Below, one piece after another: positions 17,188 through 24,628 of a stretch of 50,238 nucleotides of DNA. The notes under the pieces are model-generated. The model was not told where the DNA came from and made no database searches. It worked only from the letters and a program-made list of their open reading frames with translations. Within the stretch, counting starts at the first letter, position 1. Every line of letters begins with the position of its first letter. The position numbers were made by a program, and so were the translations under genes. Source of the DNA: a virus; IMG/VR virus record IMGVR_UViG_3300048837_000552, positions 1-50,238 of that record; one strand, 5' to 3'.

Positions 17188-18354
17188 TCACCACCACAAA
17201 CCATTCATCGAATAACCCGCATTGTTGACAGGGAGTTCCTGGAACGATGCGCCCATCGCAAGGCCGCCGATCCGCTGGTACTCCTGCTTCAACTGCGTCT
17301 GCATCTTGCCCTCATCGGCAATCTTCGCGTGCTCCAACTCCTTTTCCGACATGGCGTAGTAGGTATTCGCCGTGACCGGATCGTAGTATGGGTCTTTCCC
17401 CTCGCCCGCCTTGGTCCGTAACGCAAGCGCGGCCGCCCCATAGACGAAGACGTTGGGGTTGATGAACGACGGCAAAAGATCCCCACTCCGCCGTAGCTCC
17501 TTCCACTGGATCGCATAGATGACGTGAATCTGCCTCACCGCCCGCTGCAACGGGTAGACCTCCACCCGCATATTCCCCGCGAGCGACGGAGAAACGGGCG
17601 CCAAAAGAACCGGAGGCCCCGACCCCTCGCGCCGGGGGTCGATCACGTTCAGGTGCTCGATCGGGTAGTTGATCTGCAAACAAAGAGGCTGCTGCGGGTC
17701 TACAGCCCACATCAAATGCTTGAGGTTCGGCGGAAGCGTGAGGTACAGATTCAGGATGGAATATCCGACGCCGGACGTTGACGCGCCGGCCCACGCGGCA
17801 TCCAGAAGGAGCGATGTCGCACTCACGATCGCCTTGATTGTGTAGATGGGGTAGATGGACCCCAAGCGCAACTGCCGCCCGGCGAGGCGACTCATCGTGA
17901 CGGAAGCGCCGAGCGAGTGAGCCTTCTGAAAGTCAGCCCGAATCCGATTCCCGACAACATCAACAACGGAAACCACTTCGGAACCGGAACCCGTTCCCAC
18001 CAGCAATAAACTGTCCGCTGTCACGCCGGCCCCGGAGGTCAATACAACTACCTGCATCCCCGGCTCGGATACCGCCGCCGCCAGCGTCGTATTCACAACA
18101 TCGGACACCGGCCAATTTGTGCCAGTCCCCGCCACGGCGTCAGACCCAGCCGTCAAGGCGATTGACCCCTCGTTGTATTCCGGGTGAATCGGAAGGACGC
18201 TAGAGCGGACCAAGCCCGCCCAGATCCGACGATCAAGCACGCTGCGCACCTGCTGATTGATGAAATCCTCAGCAAGGTTCACATCCAGGTTCGGCTTCAA
18301 CCTCCGAATGTGCCCGATGGCCTCGCCTAGTGTTGTGGTGAATTGCTGAGACAT
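17188..18354 (-). CDS. Adaptor/head-completion-like protein 3 with inserted beta domain
   Basis: A 388-residue protein. The first 55 residues (LGEAIGHIRRLKPNLDVNLAEDFINQQVRSVLDRRIW) and the C-terminal helical third (about 290-370) look like an adaptor-type helical body. A beta-rich insert with repeated Gly-Thr-Gly and Val-Val strands fills about 60-200. It is the first structural gene downstream of the capsid/decoration genes. A palindrome copy (17764) lies inside and is read as Thr-Ser-Gly-Val-Gly. A role at the portal or neck is inferred. Confidence 0.55.
   Translation of the reverse strand: MSQQFTTTLGEAIGHIRRLKPNLDVNLAEDFINQQVRSVLDRRIWAGLVRSSVLPIHPEYNEGSIALTAGSDAVAGTGTNWPVSDVVNTTLAAAVSEPGMQVVVLTSGAGVTADSLLLVGTGSGSEVVSVVDVVGNRIRADFQKAHSLGASVTMSRLAGRQLRLGSIYPIYTIKAIVSATSLLLDAAWAGASTSGVGYSILNLYLTLPPNLKHLMWAVDPQQPLCLQINYPIEHLNVIDPRREGSGPPVLLAPVSPSLAGNMRVEVYPLQRAVRQIHVIYAIQWKELRRSGDLLPSFINPNVFVYGAAALALRTKAGEGKDPYYDPVTANTYYAMSEKELEHAKIADEGKMQTQLKQEYQRIGGLAMGASFQELPVNNAGYSMNGLWW
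17764..17775. repeat. Dispersed palindrome copy, TCCGACGCCGGA
   Basis: In the adaptor-like protein 3 gene, in the Ser-Gly-Val-Gly frame. Confidence 0.85.
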
Positions 18355-18374
18355 TGAGTTTCCCTAAAGAGAGA

Positions 18375-18401
18375 GGGGCGAGCGGCTAACCCGCCCGCCC
18401 C
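18375..18401 (-). terminator. GC-rich hairpin upstream of adaptor-like gene 3
   Basis: GGGGCG (18375-18380) pairs with CGCCCC (18396-18401), with an inner GCGG/CCGC and a 5-nt loop. On the transcribed strand it is followed by TCTCTCTTTAGGG, a weak U-rich tail. It probably partly terminates or processes the capsid-region transcript. Confidence 0.55.
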
Positions 18402-18430
18402 TTGTTTCACAAGCCGTCCATCTTTTCGCG

Positions 18431-18442
18431 TCCGGCGTCGGA
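18431..18442. repeat. Dispersed palindrome copy, TCCGGCGTCGGA
   Basis: Non-coding copy just downstream of the decoration-like gene, 30 bp from the hairpin. Confidence 0.85.
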
Positions 18443-18449
18443 TGCGACG

Positions 18450-18812
18450 CTAGGCCGCCAGATTGGCAAGAGCCTTCCAGGTACCCGGTGTGCCCGCTGT
18501 CGTACACACCCAGCCCGGCGCTCCCGCCGCCGATGGCTCCGTATTCCAAACGATGTCGCCACGCGCCCAAGTGCCGGCGACCGGAGCCGCAGTCCCGTAG
18601 GCCACCTTTCTCGGTGAGGAGTAGATGCCCTGCCACGTCCCGGGCGTACCGCCCGTAATGCAGAGCCACCCCAGAGGCCCCCCCGAAACCGAGCCGGGAG
18701 AGTCATTCCAGACGATGTCGCCAGCATTGAATGTGCCGGCGGTCGGGGCGGCGTCGCCCCAGTAGATCTTGTTGACCGTGTTGGCCGAAGTGTTGAACTC
18801 GCGAATTGCCAT
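18450..18812 (-). CDS. Small beta-repeat protein, decoration or fibre-like
   Basis: A 120-residue protein built from two similar halves. Each runs from a G-(x)n-GDIVWN element to GW-x-C-(x)n-GTPGTW (residues about 18-62 and 72-115). This duplicated motif is familiar from phage fibre and decoration proteins. The ATG at 18812 has GGGAGG upstream. It follows the major capsid gene with a strong hairpin between them, so it may be a head decoration protein made in amounts different from the capsid. The role is inferred. Confidence 0.6.
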   Translation of the reverse strand: MAIREFNTSANTVNKIYWGDAAPTAGTFNAGDIVWNDSPGSVSGGPLGWLCITGGTPGTWQGIYSSPRKVAYGTAAPVAGTWARGDIVWNTEPSAAGAPGWVCTTAGTPGTWKALANLAA

Positions 18813-18838
18813 ATCGAAGATCCTCCCGAGAGATCCAG

Positions 18839-18869
18839 CGCCGGGGCGGGGTTCAAATCCGCCCCGGCG
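18839..18869 (-). terminator. Strong hairpin behind the major capsid gene
   Basis: Perfect 11-bp stem (18839-18849 with 18859-18869) and a 9-nt loop, 9 bp past the capsid stop. No U tract follows, so mRNA stabilisation or partial termination is more likely than full termination. Confidence 0.6.
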
Positions 18870-18877
18870 TCAGGACA

Positions 18878-19960
18878 CTAGGCCAGCGCCGACCCCACGA
18901 GCTTGAAGCAGGTACGCGGGTTGGGCACCACCATGTTGCCGCTGAACAGGAACTGGCCGGCCAAGTTCGGTGTGTTCTGCGCCTCCTTGAACCCGGTGAA
19001 GCCCATCTGGAACTTCGGGTTGTCGGAGATGTAGAACTCCAGGTACTTGGTGTTGAGGCCGAGCATCACCTCGCTGGGCATGTACTTGTCCACCACAACG
19101 GACGCGCCGTTGAAGCGGAAAGCGCGGAACCCGATCTCCGCGAGATCGCCGGTTTCCTCGTTGAAGCGCTGGTTCGGCTGGATCGCGTTCCAGAGCTTGT
19201 TCCAGCCGCCCTGCTGCACGGTGATGAGATCGACCGCCTGATTGCCGTACCAGGCGTTGCCGAACGCCTCGTTGATCTTCGAGAGCGAGAACGCCGTGAA
19301 CGCACGGTCCACGTAGGCATTCGCCCCGCTGATCGCCGAAATCGGCGTGGTGGCGCCAGTGAAGGTCGGAGCCGAGGCAAACAGGTCGTCTCGGGTCAGC
19401 CCGCCGACGCTCAAGAACGACTTCGCCAGCGTGGTAGCCGAGGAATAGGTTCCCGGCCCCGCCGAATTGCCGTCGTCAATCCAGGCGAGCAACCCATCGA
19501 GGTTTTCGCTGGCCGAAAGCAGCCCGCCCGATGTCGTCACGTCGCCGCTGGAGGTCTGACCGTCTTTGTAGAGGTTGGACGCCAGAAGCTCCGCCATGCG
19601 CATCGAGGCGTTCGCCGTCTTGGTCTCGACGACCGAGAACGCCGCCTCACGGCCACGGTTGAGAACGTCATCCGTGCCGTACAGCGTGATGTTCACGTAG
19701 TAGAACTTCAGGTTCACGTTGAACGCCGCGTCGGTCACGACGTAGTCGATGTTGAACGTGCCCGTTCGGGTGAACGCGCCGCCGTTCAGCTTCGCGTACA
19801 TGATGGGGCGAGTAATCGACGACCCGCCGGGAAAAACACGACCATTTCGGATCATGCGCGTAATCAACGGGCTCTCTTTGTAGATCACATCCGTCGATTT
19901 GGGCACCAGAAACCGATTGGTAAAAGCGTTGATGTCGGCAACACTTGTTGGGATAGCCAT
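18878..19960 (-). CDS. Major capsid protein
   Basis: A 360-residue protein directly downstream of the scaffold gene. It starts MAIPTSVADINAFTNRF and has the mixed beta/helix layout of HK97-fold coat proteins: an N-terminal arm, a PLITRMIRNGRVFPGG loop, a spine helix near 105-135 (REAAFSVVETKTANASMRMAELLASNLYKDG) and a C-terminal domain with an ITVQQGGWNKLWN strand. GGAGGTAATAG precedes the ATG at 19960. It has its own late-type promoter element and a hairpin on each side, which fits high expression. It is unrelated by eye to the second, P22-like coat gene at 45.5 kb. Confidence 0.85.
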   Translation of the reverse strand: MAIPTSVADINAFTNRFLVPKSTDVIYKESPLITRMIRNGRVFPGGSSITRPIMYAKLNGGAFTRTGTFNIDYVVTDAAFNVNLKFYYVNITLYGTDDVLNRGREAAFSVVETKTANASMRMAELLASNLYKDGQTSSGDVTTSGGLLSASENLDGLLAWIDDGNSAGPGTYSSATTLAKSFLSVGGLTRDDLFASAPTFTGATTPISAISGANAYVDRAFTAFSLSKINEAFGNAWYGNQAVDLITVQQGGWNKLWNAIQPNQRFNEETGDLAEIGFRAFRFNGASVVVDKYMPSEVMLGLNTKYLEFYISDNPKFQMGFTGFKEAQNTPNLAGQFLFSGNMVVPNPRTCFKLVGSALA

Positions 19961-19974
19961 TGCTATTACCTCCT

Positions 19975-20003
19975 GAACTATTTGGGGTGCTTGCCGGCAT
20001 CAA
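19975..20003 (-). promoter_or_regulatory. Late-type promoter-like element ahead of the capsid gene
   Basis: TAGTTC (19975-19980) followed by AGGAGG, with TTGATG (19998-20003) exactly 17 bp upstream. It lacks the GTGC part seen at the other copies but keeps both hexamers and the spacing. Confidence 0.5.
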
Positions 20004-20020
20004 CGCTGAAGATTCAGCGT
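20003..20020 (-). terminator. Hairpin between scaffold and capsid genes
   Basis: ACGCTGAA (20003-20010) and TTCAGCGT (20013-20020) form a perfect 8-bp stem with a 2-nt loop. It ends exactly where the -35-like hexamer of the capsid promoter begins. No U tract. Confidence 0.5.
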
Positions 20021-20025
20021 CATGC

Positions 20026-20925
20026 CTAGCCGTTGGTCCCCTGCCAATTTCGGGCCGCGTGCTTCGCCAACTGCCCGCGACCGAGTTCCGCTTTGGAAGC
20101 GTCGCCATCGCCGTCCGCTCCCTGAATACTCATAATCCGTTTCATCATCGGCCCCACGTCCGGGGCGCCGTTGTCGTCCGGCATCGAACCGGGGCTCATG
20201 CCCCGCTCTGCGAGGACCTTCTCCCGCTCCTCGCGCCGAACCTGCTCCAACTCTTCCTCGCGCTGCTTCGCCGCCCGCTCGTCGCGCTGGCCCTTGATGA
20301 AATCGTCGTAGGCCGTGTCCAGATCGGGCTTCTTGTTCTTCAGCGCATATTCGATCAGGCTGTCCGGGTCCAGGATCTCCCCGAACTCCTTGAAGTGCTT
20401 CAGGGCAATGACCGGCGTTCGTGTCGCCAGATGCGTGTACCCTTCGAGGTTTTTCTGCATGAACTGCTCGACTCCGGAAGCCTTCTCGGCGATCAGCCGG
20501 TCCACGTCTTCCTTTCGGGCCAGTCCGGTTTCCTGGAGTTTGCGGTCCAGGTGGGCATTCAGTTCGTCAAACGTCACTTCGCCTCCTAACTCGATTCGTT
20601 GCTGCATCTCCTTCAACCGGGCATCGGCATCCTTGAGCTTCTGGATCTGCTCAAGCTCTCGCTTGGTCGCCCCCATCCCTTCGCCCAGTGCGTCGGGAAC
20701 CCAATTCTGTCGATACCAGGCATCCCACTGGTCCGCGTGCTCTGCCCGGCCCTGAAGTGCCTCTTCCCTGCGTTGGATCTCACCCATCCGCCGGCTGTAG
20801 TCACTCTGCCGAAGCATCGACTCGCGTAACGCTGGATACTTTGCAGCCACATCTTCCAGTACCTTTCGAGCATCCCCATCCGGGATGATCGAAGCCAGCA
20901 CATCTTCAAAGGCGTTCTTGCTCAT
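20026..20925 (-). CDS. Scaffolding protein
   Basis: A 299-residue, strongly helical and charged protein immediately upstream of the major capsid gene. Long coiled-coil stretches (about 45-70, 85-110 and 200-235, rich in Glu, Arg, Lys and Gln) and few aromatic residues match phage scaffold proteins. These guide capsid assembly and then leave the head. The C-terminal 30 residues are basic (KHAARNW), the usual capsid-binding end. AAGGAC precedes the ATG at 20925. No protease motif is seen. Confidence 0.8.
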   Translation of the reverse strand: MSKNAFEDVLASIIPDGDARKVLEDVAAKYPALRESMLRQSDYSRRMGEIQRREEALQGRAEHADQWDAWYRQNWVPDALGEGMGATKRELEQIQKLKDADARLKEMQQRIELGGEVTFDELNAHLDRKLQETGLARKEDVDRLIAEKASGVEQFMQKNLEGYTHLATRTPVIALKHFKEFGEILDPDSLIEYALKNKKPDLDTAYDDFIKGQRDERAAKQREEELEQVRREEREKVLAERGMSPGSMPDDNGAPDVGPMMKRIMSIQGADGDGDASKAELGRGQLAKHAARNWQGTNG

Positions 20926-20980
20926 TCGGTCCTTCTTGCGCCTTCCGCCTCATGACGGAGCCAGCGCTTCTGCCAAGCCA

Positions 20981-21349
20981 CTAACCCATCGAGATGGCGC
21001 CCGCCTGGCTTTGTGGCGCCGGATTACCCGGCATCACCTGATTGCCGTCCGGAGCGGGTTGCTCGGTCGCTTTTACGCGATCCATCAATTCCGCACCAGC
21101 CGAAATCATCGCCTTCAGGAACGGCACCGCCGATGGCTTCGTCGCCATCAACACATCGGCAACCTCTTTCAAGGAAGCCGCCACCTCCATCAGCTTCTGT
21201 TCGAGAAAAGCCTCCGGAGTAAAACCTTCCGCCCCGCCGGCCTGCGGCGATGGAGGCATACCGGGACCGCCCTGCCCAACAAACTGGACAGCCGGCGAAC
21301 CCTGCATCTGCCTCGCCACATCGGGCGGGATTGGGGGAGTTGAGGTCAT
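20981..21349 (-). CDS. Hypothetical head-region protein, 122 aa
   Basis: Pro/Gly-rich ends flank a central helical part (about residues 43-92, FTPEAFLEQKLMEVAASLKEV). AAAGGGGG lies upstream of the ATG at 21349. It lies between the portal and scaffold genes, where small head or portal-associated proteins are usual. No family recognised. Confidence 0.55.
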   Translation of the reverse strand: MTSTPPIPPDVARQMQGSPAVQFVGQGGPGMPPSPQAGGAEGFTPEAFLEQKLMEVAASLKEVADVLMATKPSAVPFLKAMISAGAELMDRVKATEQPAPDGNQVMPGNPAPQSQAGAISMG

Positions 21350-21361
21350 ATCAATCCCCCT

Positions 21362-21634
21362 TTACTTGCTCTGCTTCGTGGCCCGATCGGACATGGGCGC
21401 GCCGCCGGACGACTGCCATCCCTTGATCGGCTTCGGGGAAATGTCGGCAGTGGACGCAAAGGATTCAACCTGCCGCCCATTGCTGGAGAACATGTTGCTG
21501 GACGGGGTGCTCGCGAGATCCGCTCGCGTCCCAAGGGTGTCGATGGACCCGCCACGGCGAACCGCCTCATCGTGCTCCACATTCCCCGGCCCGCGCTTGA
21601 GATCCGCCTTGCTGGCGAAAGAGTCGATACTCAT
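21362..21634 (-). CDS. Hypothetical protein with three Ser-Phe-Ala-x-x-Ala-Asp repeats
   Basis: A 90-residue protein containing three related segments, SIDSFASKADL, SIDTLGTRADL and ESFASTADI, spaced about 30 residues apart. It is otherwise disordered-looking and Ser/Gly-rich. The ATG at 21634 has GAGGAGG upstream. It is the first gene behind the promoter-like element at 21.69 kb. The repeats might bind three identical sites in the head or portal; this is speculation. Confidence 0.55.
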   Translation of the reverse strand: MSIDSFASKADLKRGPGNVEHDEAVRRGGSIDTLGTRADLASTPSSNMFSSNGRQVESFASTADISPKPIKGWQSSGGAPMSDRATKQSK

Positions 21635-21683
21635 TGCCTATCACCTCCTCGTCGCCTATAAACGACGCTAATACCTAACTACA

Positions 21684-21715
21684 TCCGAACTAGCACAAGA
21701 AAAAAGGCCAGTCAA
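21684..21715 (-). promoter_or_regulatory. Late-type promoter-like element, scaffold operon
   Basis: TTGACT (21710-21715), 17 bp, TAGTTC (21687-21692) inside the conserved CTTGTGCTAGTTCGGA block. It lies just past the portal stop, ahead of the three genes that end with the scaffold. Confidence 0.65.
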
Positions 21716-21723
21716 ATAATTCG

Positions 21724-23592
21724 TCAAACAGGAGAGCCGTTCCGCTGCCCTCTGGTCAATCGCAGAGATCCGGCGCCGGATGTAGGCTCTGCGCCCTGCT
21801 GCATCGCCATCAACTCTTCATCGGAAACATCATTGATTTCCAACTCCTCCAAGAGCTTCTGCCTGGAAATCGCCTTCCTGTCGAAAAGCTGGATCATCAT
21901 GAGCTTCGTTCGGTCGCGGGCGCCGCCGTGCATTGATCCTGGCGTCACGCGAACAGGGAAATTCTTCCAGTAGTCAAACTTGTGAATCGGGTCCCGGTTG
22001 ATCGCACTAGGGTCGCCCATGAAGTCCGGCAGACTCAACCCCTCGTCGCCCGCCAATTCCACGCGCCGATCGCGTCCGTAAAACTGAAGGGTGTTGCTCA
22101 CAGCTTGGACCCCGCTATCCCGCAAAAACACTTCCGTCAGCCGGCCCTCCAGCCGCGCCCCGGACGGGTTCGCGTCCCGGATCTGCTCAATGGTATCGCC
22201 ACCGGGGACCTGCTTCTTCCCGCCAAGCACGGCAATATCGAAAATGCCGGTCAGCTTGTCGAACTCGGGACCCAGATAACTGGTCAGTGCCTGAAATACG
22301 TAAGAGGGGATCTCGGGCGGGCGCGAAAACTGAATATCCTGCTGCGGGTTCGAGAGCGTCCCGTCCAACCTCAACTTCGAGCCCGGCATATCGGGCAGGA
22401 ACCGCATCCATGCCTCATTACTAACGCTGGACCCCTTTGCAATCGTGGTGGGGTTCAGTGCCCGCTTCACCATGTCCAGCAACCCTGAGACGATCTGGTT
22501 GATAGCATCGTTCATCGGCAGGAGATCGCGATACTTCGACAAACCCCAGAAGCTCCAGAAAACCGGGTTCAGGCGTAGAGTCGCGAACGGATACAGGCCA
22601 TGCCAGTATGGCGATGGCCCGTCGTAAACAATCGAATCGCCAATGAAAATCACGAGCCGCTTCCGGGGGTAGAGGCGCTGTCCCGGTTTCACCCGATACC
22701 ACCAATTGTGCTCCTCCAGCGTGAGATTGGGAGCCCTCATGATGACATCAGCCCTGGATTCATTAACGCTCAGGTCGTCGATGTAGTATTCCTGCCATTC
22801 GACCGACTTGAACGCCGATGTGTCCAGCGACATATCCGTCGCAGACGGTGAGCGCTGAGAAAGGAACCTCTGCATCTGTGGGGCGAGCCCGCTCCACGTG
22901 TGGCTATCAAGGTGATCCGGCTTGGTGTATGCACTCGCACTGCCGGCCAAGTAGGACGACTTCGCATTGCGGTCAATCTCTTTGGCCTTGCGGGGAAACT
23001 TCTGGAGCGCGAAGGCGAGCGGCTTCCATGTCCGGTAGAGGACGGCTGTGGACTCCTGGATTCCGAACCCTGGCTGAATCGGCATGACCATATCGGGTCC
23101 ACATGGTTGCATCCGCATCATGCCCGGCGCCGAAGCGGAGAGCTTGGCGAACCCGGTTCCGCAGACTGCCGCGATGTCTGCGACGCTTACCAGCGACAGG
23201 TCCATGTCGTTATTGATCCACTCCTCCTCGATGATTCGGCGGATCATCTTGGCGTGCGCGATCGCATCGGGGTCCTTGCTGCGACTCCGTACCTCGATGT
23301 CTGGCCGCGAATCAGTGAGAAGCGCGAGATGGGTTGTTCGCGCCAGCCCCGTCTTGTTGATGTAGGCAGAGCTTTTATACCGGGCGCGGCGCCCGAACTG
23401 ATTCCACTGGTCCCCTTCGAGGTACTTCTGATACACACGAATTCGGTCTTCTTCCGGAGACATCTTCCGGAACTTGAGGGCTTCCTCGTAAGCCTGCCCC
23501 CTCCACGCAGACATTAGAGACTCGTAAGCCTCTGGCTTGTCGGCAACGTCGCCGTCGCCCATGTAAACCGGACCTCGCGGAGTAAGTTGCAT
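21724..23592 (-). CDS. Portal protein
   Basis: A 622-residue protein in the normal position between terminase and scaffold genes. It has the hallmarks of podoviral portals: an N-terminal helix-rich clip and wing part (YESLMSAWRGQAYEEALKFRKMSPEEDRIRVYQKYLEGDQW), the conserved LALLTDSRPDIEVRSRSKD segment, IRRIIEEEW, and VAAVCGTGFAKL. It would form the dodecameric ring at the packaging vertex. The C-terminal tail is flexible and carries palindrome copy 21769. The ATG at 23592 follows the zinc-ribbon gene by 6 bp. Confidence 0.85.
   Translation of the reverse strand: MQLTPRGPVYMGDGDVADKPEAYESLMSAWRGQAYEEALKFRKMSPEEDRIRVYQKYLEGDQWNQFGRRARYKSSAYINKTGLARTTHLALLTDSRPDIEVRSRSKDPDAIAHAKMIRRIIEEEWINNDMDLSLVSVADIAAVCGTGFAKLSASAPGMMRMQPCGPDMVMPIQPGFGIQESTAVLYRTWKPLAFALQKFPRKAKEIDRNAKSSYLAGSASAYTKPDHLDSHTWSGLAPQMQRFLSQRSPSATDMSLDTSAFKSVEWQEYYIDDLSVNESRADVIMRAPNLTLEEHNWWYRVKPGQRLYPRKRLVIFIGDSIVYDGPSPYWHGLYPFATLRLNPVFWSFWGLSKYRDLLPMNDAINQIVSGLLDMVKRALNPTTIAKGSSVSNEAWMRFLPDMPGSKLRLDGTLSNPQQDIQFSRPPEIPSYVFQALTSYLGPEFDKLTGIFDIAVLGGKKQVPGGDTIEQIRDANPSGARLEGRLTEVFLRDSGVQAVSNTLQFYGRDRRVELAGDEGLSLPDFMGDPSAINRDPIHKFDYWKNFPVRVTPGSMHGGARDRTKLMMIQLFDRKAISRQKLLEELEINDVSDEELMAMQQGAEPTSGAGSLRLTRGQRNGSPV
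21769..21780. repeat. Dispersed palindrome copy, TCCGGCGCCGGA
   Basis: In the portal C-terminal tail, frame Thr-Ser-Gly-Ala-Gly. Confidence 0.85.
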
Positions 23593-23598
23593 CTTCGT

Positions 23599-24021
23599 CT
23601 ACACCCACTGACCCGGAATGCCGGCTGTCTCGATCTTTCGCCCTGTGGCATCCACTCGCGCATTTGGGTTCACGTCGTCCGGCATCGACAAACCCTCAGC
23701 CCGGCAGTAGTCCCGGACATCCTGCCGCGTCCGCAGAAAGTCTTTTTCCACCCCGCCTTCGGGGTCCCGGCTGGAGCGCCGGCGAACGACATGAATCCCT
23801 TCCTCTGTGAACCCCGGCTGCTCACGATCCTGCTGACGAACTCCGTAGGACCCCCACGGCTTCGCCCAGATTGTCTTTGGGGCAGGGAATTGACGCTCCA
23901 TCGTGGCGCCGCATTCCGGGCACTTGGGGTCCGGCGAGTCCCACGATCGAAGCAGGCTCTCGCAGCGGACCCCATTACGCCCACACCCATCCGCTCGGCA
24001 AATGAAGTCGTAAGTAACCAA
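23599..24021 (-). CDS. FmdB-like zinc-ribbon protein
   Basis: A 140-residue protein that begins VTYDFICRADGCG and continues to KCPECGATMERQF (Cys pair near residues 34-37). This is the layout of the FmdB-type small zinc ribbon often found near phage head genes. The rest is hydrophilic. The start is TTG at 24021: GGAGG sits just upstream and the TAG stop of the preceding gene overlaps it (CTAGTTG). It probably binds DNA or protein during packaging or head assembly; there is no direct evidence. Confidence 0.6.
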   Translation of the reverse strand: MVTYDFICRADGCGRNGVRCESLLRSWDSPDPKCPECGATMERQFPAPKTIWAKPWGSYGVRQQDREQPGFTEEGIHVVRRRSSRDPEGGVEKDFLRTRQDVRDYCRAEGLSMPDDVNPNARVDATGRKIETAGIPGQWV

Positions 24022-24582
24022 CTAGCCCTCCTGCCGCGCCGACTGCGCCGCCATGACCTCTTGGAGTTTGGCAGCAACCTCTTCGCCCGTGAAGGCGCCT
24101 CGGCCCATGAAGGCGCAGAGGATGTCCCACGCATCGCCCGCAAAAGGAATCTGCTGGCCGTCTCGCGAGTTGAAATGGTAGAGCCACCCGTTCTGGAGCG
24201 CCATGTTGATGCAGTTCTGGAGAAGTTCATCCACCGTGCAATTCTGGAACGCGGCGATCTCCTTCAGTGGCTCAATGAACGCCGGATCGACGTTGGCTTT
24301 GATCGTGTACTGGCCCTGCTCCCGGCCCATGGCCGCACTCACCACGTCCACGATCTCCCTGGGAGACTGGAAGACCTTCCCGCAAGCGTTTTCGAGCGCG
24401 TCGAGGTCGCGCTTCGTCATCATCATGCCGCCGTCGGCATGTTGGGCGATGAAGTACTTCGCGAGCCGCGTCAATTCCCTGCCAAGCTCAAAGTCCTTTC
24501 CCGCCTGGTCTCGGAGTGCCGCGATGTGGGATTCGCGAACCTCGACAGTCACTGGATGTAGGAACGATTTTTCTTTCGCCAT
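24022..24582 (-). CDS. Hypothetical helical protein, 186 aa
   Basis: Predicted mostly helical and without membrane segments. It contains KSFLHPVTVEVRESHIAAL at the start and a Cys near residue 117 (FQNCTVDELLQNCINMAL). It is the first gene behind the promoter-like element at 24.6 kb. The GGAG of that element is only about 5 nt from the ATG at 24582, so the message would be leaderless or nearly so. Position between terminase and portal suggests a packaging helper. No family recognised. Confidence 0.6.
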   Translation of the reverse strand: MAKEKSFLHPVTVEVRESHIAALRDQAGKDFELGRELTRLAKYFIAQHADGGMMMTKRDLDALENACGKVFQSPREIVDVVSAAMGREQGQYTIKANVDPAFIEPLKEIAAFQNCTVDELLQNCINMALQNGWLYHFNSRDGQQIPFAGDAWDILCAFMGRGAFTGEEVAAKLQEVMAAQSARQEG

Positions 24583-24588
24583 GCTGTC

Positions 24589-24620
24589 TCCGAACTAGCA
24601 CAAAAACCGAAAAAAACCAA
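24589..24620 (-). promoter_or_regulatory. Late-type promoter-like element, portal operon
   Basis: TTGGTT (24615-24620), 17 bp containing two T runs, TAGTTC (24592-24597), then GGAG. It lies in the 46-bp gap between the terminase stop and the next gene. Confidence 0.65.
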
Positions 24621-24628
24621 GACATCTT

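Noticed and set aside
18806-20029. Plus-strand open frame of 407 codons
   Set aside because: It is complementary to the major capsid gene and rich in Arg/Val/Glu from codon mirroring; no start signal.
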